From positions 1 to 64,000 of the forward strand of contig NZ_CADDWJ010000001.1 of NCBI RefSeq assembly GCF_902809855.1: a stretch of 64,000 nt of DNA, in the 5' to 3' direction. Positions 1 to 6,800 of the stretch are shown here, piece by piece. A program made the position numbers and the translations under genes. This DNA comes from Acinetobacter sp. Marseille-Q1618 (GTDB lineage: Bacteria; Pseudomonadota; Gammaproteobacteria; Pseudomonadales; Moraxellaceae). The notes under the pieces are model-generated. The model saw nothing but the letters and a program-made list of their open reading frames with translations. It was not told the origin of the DNA and did no database searches. Every line of letters starts with the position of its first letter. Position 1 is the first letter of the stretch.

Positions 1-42
1 TCATAATCCTTAAAGCATTAGTAAAATAATTGGGGCTTTAAA

Positions 43-1119
43 GTGAAATATAGCTATATTTTTTTCTTATCTTTTCTCAGTTTTGCGATGCTGACAGTAG
101 CATCCGCATCGCCTTTAACATATCCATCAAATACTGATTCACTGATCAAAATGAGTGATGATGAGCTTGCAGAAGTTGAAGGGCAAGCATTATTTAATTT
201 AAATAAAGTAGATGATAGTAATCAAAAATTAAGTTTTTTTAGATTAGGAATGGAAGCTGAGGTGGCTTTAAATGCGAATATTAAAAAGTTACAACTTGGA
301 TGTGGGGGATCAAAGGGCGCTGGATGTGATATAGATATTGATAATATTGCTCTAACAGGGATTACTACAAGTACAGCTCAAGGTGCTGGTGTAACAACTG
401 ATTTTATATTGAATAATCCATTTATTGAATTTGCGATTTCTAATGCCAATAGTGCTTCAACAAGAAGTATAGAAGGCTTTCGTTTGGGCGCACTCTCTGC
501 TTTGGGAATGCTGAGCTTGGGGGCAAATGAAGATACTTCAGATTTAGCTGACGACACAGGCATTAATTCTTTAAGTGGGGATATTGGCGTACGGGTAACA
601 AATGCAAATATTAGGGGAATTAATGTGACTTTAATTGGTACTGCAAATGCCAAAGTTGCTGATTATTCAACCGTTCTTACAGTGGATCGTTCTCCAAAAT
701 TTAGCTTAAATGGTTTAAAAGCAGCTGCAAGGTTGAGTTTGGGAGGATTTATTCCAATGCCTATTGACCTACAATTAGATGTGAATATGAAAGATATTCC
801 TTTTAATACAGTACATAGGTTGCAAGTTTCAGATATAAATGGAAATCCAACAAGTGGTGCTTATCTAGCATTACAACAAAAAGATATTAAATGGCAGAAT
901 ATTGCAACAGGACAATGGAATAGTATTGAAGCAAAGAAAGGATGGTGGTTATCTATTCCTGATACTCAATTTGCAAATTTAAATATGGATGGTTCAGGCG
1001 TACGTTTATCGGCTTTAGAGGCTATTGGTGGAGTATTAGGCGCTACTGTTGATATTCCTAAGATGGACTTAGGTCAAAAACCTGTTAGTAACTGCTATGG
1101 AAATTTAAAATTTTGCTAA
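43..1119 (+). CDS. Secreted/outer-membrane DUF6160-type protein
   Basis: This is a 358-residue exported protein of unknown function. It starts at a GTG preceded by a GGGGC Shine-Dalgarno-like stretch. A signal peptide ending in ASA covers about residues 1-22. A short motif, MSDDELAEVEGQALFNL, follows near residues 37-53. The body is rich in Gly, Asn and Ser and looks like repeated beta strands. It holds a glycine-cysteine loop (LGCGGSKGAGCDIDID) and ends with a two-cysteine tail, NCYGNLKFC. A paralogue at 53226-54509 shares the leader motif, the Cys loop, the NPF(I/V)EFAI block and the C-terminal tail. The family resembles the DUF6160 proteins of Acinetobacter, which are usually annotated as hypothetical or pilus-associated. 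A surface-exposed or outer-membrane role is inferred from the signal peptide and composition. The window edge lies only 42 bases upstream, so the promoter is not visible. Confidence 0.8.
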   Translation: MKYSYIFFLSFLSFAMLTVASASPLTYPSNTDSLIKMSDDELAEVEGQALFNLNKVDDSNQKLSFFRLGMEAEVALNANIKKLQLGCGGSKGAGCDIDIDNIALTGITTSTAQGAGVTTDFILNNPFIEFAISNANSASTRSIEGFRLGALSALGMLSLGANEDTSDLADDTGINSLSGDIGVRVTNANIRGINVTLIGTANAKVADYSTVLTVDRSPKFSLNGLKAAARLSLGGFIPMPIDLQLDVNMKDIPFNTVHRLQVSDINGNPTSGAYLALQQKDIKWQNIATGQWNSIEAKKGWWLSIPDTQFANLNMDGSGVRLSALEAIGGVLGATVDIPKMDLGQKPVSNCYGNLKFC

Positions 1120-1249
1120 ATTAGGTTTAAACACACGTGATATTTCTGATCTAATATATTGTATATGCATTTGAAATTATTTAAAAATACAAATTATATT
1201 TTTTTAGTCATCGCTTTATTTTTTATGTATAACCTGAGTTCGAAGTAGA

Positions 1250-1706
1250 ATTTCACCTAAAATTTGATAAGGGGAAGCTGTTTGAGCAGGATAATTATTG
1301 CAAGATAATATTTCCGTGATCATTTTTTAAATCTTGGTCTTTTGCTAGTTTTGCGAAGGACAATGATTTTCTTGAGCAATTTATCTACAAACTCTGGAAT
1401 AATTTCTCGGCTATTTGCAATGATTCTACTGTACTCCTGAATTGCAGATTAAGTGTTCCAAGATTCCCCAACACAAAAACCATTAATTAAATAAGCTGAA
1501 ATGCTTGCTCCTTACTAAGAGAATGAATTTGCATTAGTAAAACTTTTGCTTTTTCCTCGATCCTTAAGATCAGCGAGTTTCATTTTAGTTTCTTTTAAAT
1601 CATCAATGAGCTTTTTATACTGTTTGATAGAAATTTCTAAAATACTCTCTAATTGAGTAGGGTTAATGCCTTCTGCAATATAAGCAGTTATACGTATTAA
1701 TATCAA
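1250..1706 (-). pseudogene. Decayed coding remnant of unknown origin
   Basis: On the minus strand a 63-residue open segment (1515-1706) contains a plausible helical, Lys/Glu-rich stretch (KQYKKLIDDLKETKMKLADL). Protein-like segments continue towards lower coordinates in other frames (for example DQDLKNDHGNIIL), broken by stops and frame changes. That is the pattern of a dead gene. I cannot assign a family. There is no convincing ribosome binding site, and the start codon sits in AT-rich sequence. The rest of the gap between the first gene and glpK (1120-1249 and 1707-1992) is AT-rich, and I see no gene in it. It may be debris of an earlier insertion. Confidence 0.3.
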
Positions 1707-1992
1707 AAATAAATATTGAGCAGAATGTTATCTAGCAGATAGACGATTACAAACTAGCTAAACAGAAGGTAAGGGGGAGTCATGACCTAATCTTCAATCA
1801 CTTTTTCTTTATAATATAGAGTGTTAAACATATTTTTTATAAGATCTACAAAGTAGTTTTGCGATGCTTCACTTTTCATGAGACTAATCTAAAAATATAA
1901 ACTTTAGTTATAAGACTATGTCATGTAATTTATCAACATAGCCTTTAATTATATCTAAATTAAATTTTCTATTTAATATAACAAATTAATTT

Positions 1993-3474
1993 TTAATGAC
2001 TTTTTGCTCTTTGTAAAGCATCATTCCATTGTTGTAAATGAAACTGTCTTTCGTTTTCTTGCATATTGGGTTCGAATGCTCGATCTAATTGCCAAGAGGT
2101 TGAAATTTCTTCTAAATTTGAAAATATCCCCATTTTCAAACCCGCCATCGCCGCTGCACCCCATGCCGTTGATTCCAACAGTTTAGGACGTAACACTGGT
2201 ACATTTAAAATATCGGCTTGGAATTGCATCAACATATCATTTTGACTTGCACCACCATCGACTCGAAGTTCTTTTAATGGTTGGGAAATATCGGATTGCA
2301 TTGCAGTTAAAACATCAGACACTTGAAATGCGATGGATTCTAAGGCTGCGCGTGCAATATGAGATTTATTTGTGCCTCGCGACATACCACAGAGCAAAGC
2401 TCTCGCATCACTGTCCCAATGTGGTGCCCCCAAACCTGTAAAGGCAGGTACTAAAACCACCCCATCGGTTGTGCTCACCTGACAAGCCAACTTTTCGACT
2501 TCTGCACTGTTTTTAATAATGCCTAAACCATCTCTCAGCCATTGCACAATTGCCCCTGCCATAAACACACTCCCTTCGAGTGCATACGCAGGCTGTTGCT
2601 GGCAATTCCATGCCAATGTGGTCAAAAGCTGATTTTGACTAAATTGAATCTCTGCACCTGTGTTGAATAACATAAAACAACCTGTGCCATAGGTATTTTT
2701 TGCTGTACCTATATCAAAACAAGACTGTCCAAACAGTGCCGATTGTTGATCACCCAATACGCCTGCAATCGGAATTTCAGCACCAAGCAAACCCGTTGCT
2801 GTATTAGCAATATACTGATCTGAATGAATAATTTTAGGTAAAATAGACTTTGGAATGTCAAATAATTCTAATAGTTCATCATCCCATTGTTGGTTTTTTA
2901 AATTCATTAACATGGTTCGAGAAGCATTACTTGCTTCGATCACATGTTCCGAACCTTGCGTTAGGTTCCAGATCAACCAACTGTCAATGGTACCAAAAGC
3001 TACATGTCCTTGATCTGCAAGAACTCTGAGTCCGTCAATATTTTCTAGTAACCAAACTAATTTTCCAGCACTAAAATAAGGGTCTATACGTAAGCCTGTT
3101 TTGTATTGTATTTTTTCTAAATAATTATTTTGTTGTAAATCATTACACCATCCTGCTGCACGGCGGTCTTGCCATACAATCGCAGGCGCTAAAGCTCGCC
3201 CTGTACGTTTGTCCCAAACGACTGTGGTTTCACGTTGATTGGTGACACCTAAGGCTTGAATGTCTTTAGCAAGTAGTCGTGCTGAAGCAATGGCTTGTTG
3301 TACAACGGCAATTTGGGTTGTCCAAATTTCTTGTGCATCTTGTTCAACCCAACCTGAATGTGGGGTTTTGATTTGTATTTCTCTTTGAGCTGTAGCATGA
3401 ACTTTTCCATGTTCATCAAAAATAATCGCTCTGCTAGAGGTTGTTCCTTGATCAAGTGCGAGTAAATAGCTCAT
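1993..3474 (-). CDS. glpK: Glycerol kinase
   Basis: GlpK phosphorylates glycerol to sn-glycerol 3-phosphate with ATP in the cytoplasm and so commits glycerol to glycolysis or lipid synthesis. The 493-residue product has the FGGY-kinase N-terminal phosphate-binding motif DQGTTSSRAIIFDEHG at residues 8-23. It also has NQRETTVVWD, the GTIDSWLIWNLT block and the C-terminal ADP-binding region (RVDGGASQNDMLMQFQAD). Length is close to the usual 495-505. It stands alone: neither glpF nor glpD is adjacent. It is transcribed away from ssrA, so the two genes diverge from the roughly 130-base gap at 3475-3604. I see no clear terminator downstream. Confidence 0.96.
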   Translation of the reverse strand: MSYLLALDQGTTSSRAIIFDEHGKVHATAQREIQIKTPHSGWVEQDAQEIWTTQIAVVQQAIASARLLAKDIQALGVTNQRETTVVWDKRTGRALAPAIVWQDRRAAGWCNDLQQNNYLEKIQYKTGLRIDPYFSAGKLVWLLENIDGLRVLADQGHVAFGTIDSWLIWNLTQGSEHVIEASNASRTMLMNLKNQQWDDELLELFDIPKSILPKIIHSDQYIANTATGLLGAEIPIAGVLGDQQSALFGQSCFDIGTAKNTYGTGCFMLFNTGAEIQFSQNQLLTTLAWNCQQQPAYALEGSVFMAGAIVQWLRDGLGIIKNSAEVEKLACQVSTTDGVVLVPAFTGLGAPHWDSDARALLCGMSRGTNKSHIARAALESIAFQVSDVLTAMQSDISQPLKELRVDGGASQNDMLMQFQADILNVPVLRPKLLESTAWGAAAMAGLKMGIFSNLEEISTSWQLDRAFEPNMQENERQFHLQQWNDALQRAKSH

Positions 3475-3604
3475 GTTTTTTGGTTTTAACCCTTGAAAAA
3501 ATTAGATAGTAACGCAATTATGTAATTAAGCGCATTATTGCAAACAAAAGTTGTGAATTATCATCGTAATTTATAACTTTTATGCTATGATAACGTTGTT
3601 ATCT

Positions 3605-3965
3605 GGGGATGTTATTGGCTTCGACGCTGATGATGAAGCTCATAGATGCATGCCGAGAGCGCATTTCCTCTCGTAAATAAAATTTGCATTTTAAATAGTC
3701 GCAAACGACGAATCTTACGCTCTAGCTGCCTAAGGGCCGCTTGTCCGCATCTCTGAATACTTGTGGTTAGAGATCCCGACTGAAGCGCACGCACACAAGT
3801 CCGTATAACATCAAGCCTCGGGGTGTTGTACTAAATCTAGAGGATCGCGTTTTTAATCCTGTTCGTCGGGTCTTTAAGCGTTAAAACAATAGACGATATC
3901 TAAGCATGTAGTATTCTCGAGTGTAGTGTTGGCGGACGCGGGTTCAACTCCCGCCATCTCCACCA
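3605..3965 (+). ncRNA. ssrA: tmRNA (transfer-messenger RNA)
   Basis: tmRNA rescues stalled ribosomes together with SmpB and tags the unfinished protein for proteolysis. The 5' end GGGGATG pairs with CATCTCC next to the 3' CCA, forming the tRNA-like acceptor stem. The T-arm GGTTCAACTCC is intact. The tag reading frame at 3701-3733 uses resume codon GCA and encodes ANDESYALAA followed by TAA, a typical gammaproteobacterial tag ending in LAA. A TATGAT sequence at 3586-3591 is a plausible -10 box, but I see no strong -35. The 3' end is the likely integration target of the neighbouring island. Minus-strand reading frames inside this interval are spurious. Confidence 0.97.
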
Positions 3966-4010
3966 AATACCTAAAATCATATACTGTTACATAACTTTAT
4001 ATGAGTACAA

Positions 4011-4044
4011 AAGCCTTAAACCACAATGGTTTAGGGCTTTTTTA
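4011..4044 (+). terminator. Intrinsic terminator after ssrA
   Basis: An inverted repeat (AAGCCTTAAACC / GGTTTAGGGCTT with a short loop) is followed by a run of Ts, 45 bases past the tmRNA CCA end. A near-duplicate terminator occurs at 15097-15129, after a degenerate copy of the tmRNA 3' end. This suggests that one of the two moved or was duplicated during integration. Confidence 0.8.
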
Positions 4045-4088
4045 TTGCTTCTTATAAATATTCTTAACTTCATATAATACACAGCATA

Positions 4089-4135
4089 TTGTATCCCTAT
4101 TTGTAGCCCATTATGATAATTGAAACTGGGGATAC
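4089..4135. repeat. Arm-type repeats at the left end of the island
   Basis: The 17-mer TTGTATCCCTATTTGTA (4089-4105) is repeated exactly at 14973-14989, 10.9 kb away. Within the block are two direct GTA(T/G)CCC units (4091-4097 and 4103-4109) 12 bases apart. An inverted unit, GGGATAC, lies at 4129-4135. The right-hand copy also carries two GTATCCC units 12 bases apart. The placement just upstream of the integrase, mirrored at the other end, fits integrase arm-binding sites. Alternatively the 17-mers could be the att core itself. Confidence 0.6.
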
Positions 4136-4146
4136 ATTATTTTGTT

Positions 4147-5349
4147 ATGAAAAGATCAGAAGTAAAGACTGGTAAGCGTTTATCAGATACCACACTTGAA
4201 AACTTAGAACCTGATGAAAAGGAATACCGTATTTTAGATGGCGATAATCTCTATTTTCGTGTCAAAACAAATGGGACAAAATCGTGGCAACTAAGATATA
4301 AAACACCTGAGAATAAATGGGCTTGGCGTGGACTTGGTTCATACCCTGCCGTATCTGGTGCAAAAGCAAGAAAACTTGCCTATGAAATGATGAATGCTGC
4401 ATCCAATGGAACACCTATACCAACTCAAAAAGAAAAACGTATAGCTGAGATTGAAAAAGTTCATTCAACTTTTGAGCAGATCGCCCAAGAATGGCTAGAT
4501 ACTAAAAAGCAAAGATGGACTGAGGGAACATGGACAAGAAATGTCGGAGCTTTGGAAAAACACATCTACCCTACTTTTGGTAAATCTGATTTCAGAACTA
4601 TCATGCCTAAAGATTGGTTTGAGCATCTTTTAGGGATACAAAGAGAGCTTGGAATTAATGAACAAGTCAAACGAATGGCTTCTTTATGTCGTGAGGTTTA
4701 TGACCTTGCAAAAGTGAAAGGAAAAATACAATACAACCCTTTGGATGGTGTAAATAAGTTTTTAGACCCAGCAGAATCAAAAAATATGAAGCATGTTCCC
4801 CTTGAAGAACTACCAAGACTTTTACAAGTTATTAATAACTATCCTACTCCAGACGTAAGAATAGGACTTCAATTATTAGTGATGCTTTTCCCTCGACCAT
4901 CGGAATTAAGGGAAGCAAAATGGGACGAGTTTAATTTGAAAAAGGCTATGTGGGTAAGACCAGCCGAGAGAATGAAAACAAGGATTGAACATGCTATCCC
5001 TTTACCTACTCAAGCCATTGAACTTTTAAAAGAACTAAAAAAATATAGTGGTAATTCTGATTTACTTTTTCCGAGTAGAACCAGTTTAGATAAGCCTAGA
5101 TCAGATACAGTTTTTATTATGGCTTTGCGCCGTATGGGATATGGTGACAAACAAAGTCCGCATGGTTTTAGACATATTGCGAGTTCTGCATGGAATAGAA
5201 AATATCCGACTATGGGACAAGTTGTAGAATCTGCCCTTGCTCATTTAAAGAAAGGTGTAAAAGGTATTTATGACAAAGAAGCACACTATGAGGACAGAAT
5301 AGAGATGCAACAGTGGTGGGCTGATGAATTGGATAGGATGGTGGGGTAA
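4147..5349 (+). CDS. int: Tyrosine integrase of the island (DUF4102/phage integrase)
   Basis: This is a 400-residue site-specific recombinase that would insert and excise the island at ssrA. The N-terminal part resembles the DUF4102 arm-binding domain (YRILDGDNLYFRVKTNGTKS, SYPAVSGAKARKLA). A central core-binding domain and a C-terminal catalytic domain follow. The visible catalytic residues are Arg250 (in FPRPSEL), His339-x-x-Arg342 (HGFR), His366 (LAHL) and the nucleophile Tyr375 (GIYDKEAHYEDR), so the enzyme looks intact. The first Arg motif lacks the usual TGxRxGE form. The ATG at 4147 is preferred over an upstream in-frame TTG because it begins the conserved domain. The next gene starts two bases after the stop, so the two are probably cotranscribed. 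Confidence 0.93.
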   Translation: MKRSEVKTGKRLSDTTLENLEPDEKEYRILDGDNLYFRVKTNGTKSWQLRYKTPENKWAWRGLGSYPAVSGAKARKLAYEMMNAASNGTPIPTQKEKRIAEIEKVHSTFEQIAQEWLDTKKQRWTEGTWTRNVGALEKHIYPTFGKSDFRTIMPKDWFEHLLGIQRELGINEQVKRMASLCREVYDLAKVKGKIQYNPLDGVNKFLDPAESKNMKHVPLEELPRLLQVINNYPTPDVRIGLQLLVMLFPRPSELREAKWDEFNLKKAMWVRPAERMKTRIEHAIPLPTQAIELLKELKKYSGNSDLLFPSRTSLDKPRSDTVFIMALRRMGYGDKQSPHGFRHIASSAWNRKYPTMGQVVESALAHLKKGVKGIYDKEAHYEDRIEMQQWWADELDRMVG

Positions 5350-5351
5350 CG

Positions 5352-5945
5352 ATGGAAAATATATCATTAAACAGAATTGAGTTAATGCTTAAATTTAAAG
5401 ATTTCGATTTTGGCAAGCTCACGCCAGAAGAAGGCTATAATTTACTGAATGTTAACTCAGCAGATAGAGATTTAATTTTTTCAGACACTTTTACCATTAC
5501 CTCTGCTTATTGGCACATTTTTGATCTTAAAATAGGATACCTTGCTGGTGAAAATTTAAATTTAATGTGGGCATTAAATATTGTGAGTTCAAATGAATTA
5601 CTTATGCCAACTTGGCTTGCAAAGGAGTTAAATAGTAAGATCTCTGACGTAAAAAATTATGAATTTAAAGACTGGAATGCCGTATTCGGAAATCCCGTAC
5701 CAAAAGGAAAGTCAATTTATACTTTAAAAAAAGATCGAGAATTATTATTCCAAATAGGAAGTTATGTAGCAAAGTCATGCTCAACTGGTAGATCAGTTAA
5801 TAATGAGTTATTTGAGGAAGCAGCAGAGAAATTTAATACCAATAGAGATAAGGTTGCTAAGCTATATAGAGCATTTTGTGATTTATCCTCATTTAATAAA
5901 AATGCGGCAAGAAAAAGATATAAATACAACTCAGAAAAAAATTAA
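5352..5945 (+). CDS. Island protein of unknown function downstream of int
   Basis: This is a 197-residue soluble protein that I do not recognise. The sequence is mostly helical and charged, without a signal peptide or membrane segment, and ends in a basic tail (NKNAARKRYKYNSEKN). The start lies two bases after the integrase stop, so it is probably translated from the same mRNA. A strong intrinsic terminator follows directly. Being coupled to int and separated from the alpA operon, it could be an excision or accessory factor, or a cargo gene such as phage interference. None of these is shown by the sequence. It is less GC-rich than the head genes downstream. Confidence 0.72.
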   Translation: MENISLNRIELMLKFKDFDFGKLTPEEGYNLLNVNSADRDLIFSDTFTITSAYWHIFDLKIGYLAGENLNLMWALNIVSSNELLMPTWLAKELNSKISDVKNYEFKDWNAVFGNPVPKGKSIYTLKKDRELLFQIGSYVAKSCSTGRSVNNELFEEAAEKFNTNRDKVAKLYRAFCDLSSFNKNAARKRYKYNSEKN

Positions 5946-5968
5946 AAAATTTCTGAGTAACTTTTTTT
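5929..5968 (+). terminator. Terminator closing the int transcript
   Basis: A perfect 9-base inverted repeat, ACTCAGAAA / TTTCTGAGT, is followed by AAC and seven Ts. Its left arm overlaps the end of the preceding gene. It separates the int transcript from the alpA operon. Confidence 0.72.
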
Positions 5969-5988
5969 CAAATATGTGAATAATTGAG

Positions 5989-6017
5989 TACATCCTAAAT
6001 AAATGCATAAGGATGTA
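5989..6017. promoter_or_regulatory. Palindrome overlapping the alpA ribosome binding site
   Basis: TACATCCT and AGGATGTA form an 8-base perfect inverted repeat with a 13-base spacer. It ends five bases before the alpA start codon. The right arm contains the AGGA Shine-Dalgarno, so it could be an operator or an RNA hairpin masking the ribosome binding site. Either would allow tight control of the island's regulator. Confidence 0.5.
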
Positions 6018-6022
6018 TTTAA

Positions 6023-6223
6023 ATGCTTAAAAAGTTTAATGAAGTTTGCGATCTACTTAGTGTCACTCGTGATGGTTTACGCAAATTAATGCTTAAAGAT
6101 AAAGATTTCCCACAACCAATTAAATTAGGAGATACAAAACAAGCACCAGTTTATTTTTGTTCAAATGAACTTGAACACTGGTTAGAAGTAAAAAAAGCTG
6201 AACGCCATGAGGTGACAGCATGA
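6023..6223 (+). CDS. alpA: AlpA-family transcriptional regulator
   Basis: This is a 66-residue MerR/excisionase-like winged helix-turn-helix protein of the AlpA family. The motif LLSVTRDGLRKLMLKDKDFP is followed by the typical PIKLG segment and a C-terminal NELEHWLEVKKAE helix. In P4-like satellites and gram-negative PICIs, AlpA-type proteins activate island genes or int and often act as the switch sensing the helper phage. Translation starts behind an AAGGATG sequence that lies within a palindrome. It overlaps the next reading frame by four bases (ATGA). Its position between int and the replication gene is the one expected in satellites. Confidence 0.85.
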   Translation: MLKKFNEVCDLLSVTRDGLRKLMLKDKDFPQPIKLGDTKQAPVYFCSNELEHWLEVKKAERHEVTA

Positions 6224-6489
6224 AAAAAATTGGTTATAGTTTCTTTGCTTTGTGCAAAATCACAAAGTTAGCTTTGGTCGGCTATGAATACACAAGCGCA
6301 TACAGTCCGCTTCGGGCTTTTTTTATGCGTAAAATCTCTATGCTATCGCATCTCTATGGTGAAGCTGGAGAGGGACACTTTCGAGTGTGCAGGTCTCTTG
6401 TGTACCTGTCGACCAACCCTTTTCAGCTTTGCCACCCTCATTTGGTCGTGAATGGTAAAGCTCCAAAACTAACACAAGGAGCGCATTAA
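6220..6489 (+). CDS. Putative Ash/Icd-like satellite leader protein
   Basis: This is an 89-residue reading frame between alpA and the replication genes. Its composition is unusual, and the C-terminal part (GEGHFRVCRSLVYLSTNP, then ending KLTQGAH) resembles the small Ash/Icd-like proteins annotated in P4-type satellites. That assignment comes from memory of the pattern, not from a search. The DNA itself may matter more than the protein: it holds a perfect hairpin at 6248-6267 and an intrinsic-terminator-like element at 6304-6324. This recalls the P4 immunity region, where a leader is transcribed, terminated early and processed to a regulatory RNA. The reading frame may therefore be partly incidental. 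Confidence 0.5.
   Translation: MKKIGYSFFALCKITKLALVGYEYTSAYSPLRAFFMRKISMLSHLYGEAGEGHFRVCRSLVYLSTNPFQLCHPHLVVNGKAPKLTQGAH
6248..6267 (+). other. RNA hairpin in the satellite leader
   Basis: CTTTGTG and CACAAAG form a perfect 7-base stem around a 6-base loop, just upstream of an embedded terminator. It could belong to a P4 CI-like regulatory RNA. Confidence 0.4.
6304..6324 (+). terminator. Terminator inside the satellite leader
   Basis: AGTCCG, a short CTTC-type loop and the near-complement CGGGCT (one G-T pair) are followed by seven Ts. The element lies inside an apparent reading frame, upstream of the replication gene. It is a candidate for premature termination control of the replication operon, as in phage P4 immunity. 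Confidence 0.55.
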
Positions 6490-6491
6490 TC

Positions 6492-6800
6492 ATGCCTAAT
6501 CAAAATATCAAATCAATTCCTAAAACTTATGACGCTGGTGACATGCTTGACTTAGCTTCAATGGCTGAGTGTGATATGGGCTGGATGAGTACAGCCCTAT
6601 CAGATGTGCAGCTCAAAGTTAAACAAATCAAAAAAGAGTTAATGGCTCGTAATCCAAGTGCCGAATACCATTTTTCCGACTTGGAGAAAGTCTTAGAAAT
6701 GTTTGTATATTTAGCGGAAGATCGTTGTAGTTATCACGAAAAAGAGGCTGAAAAACTCAGAGAAGAATGGGAATCTGCAAAACAAGGAGGTAATAAATGA
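6492..6800 (+). CDS. Small acidic island protein
   Basis: This is a 102-residue protein without signal or membrane segments, preceded by a good AAGGAG ribosome binding site. It is highly charged with a helical C-terminal half (residues about 55-100), including LEKVLEMFVYLAEDR and a Lys/Glu-rich end, so it may form a coiled coil. I do not recognise a family. Its stop overlaps the start of the replication ATPase by four bases (ATGA), so the two are translationally coupled. It may act as a replication accessory or helicase-loading protein, but that is inferred from position only. Confidence 0.72.
   Translation: MPNQNIKSIPKTYDAGDMLDLASMAECDMGWMSTALSDVQLKVKQIKKELMARNPSAEYHFSDLEKVLEMFVYLAEDRCSYHEKEAEKLREEWESAKQGGNK

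Noticed and set aside
3612..3794. Open frame on the minus strand inside the tmRNA gene
   Set aside because: It overlaps a complete, well-supported tmRNA and has no ribosome binding site or known similarity.
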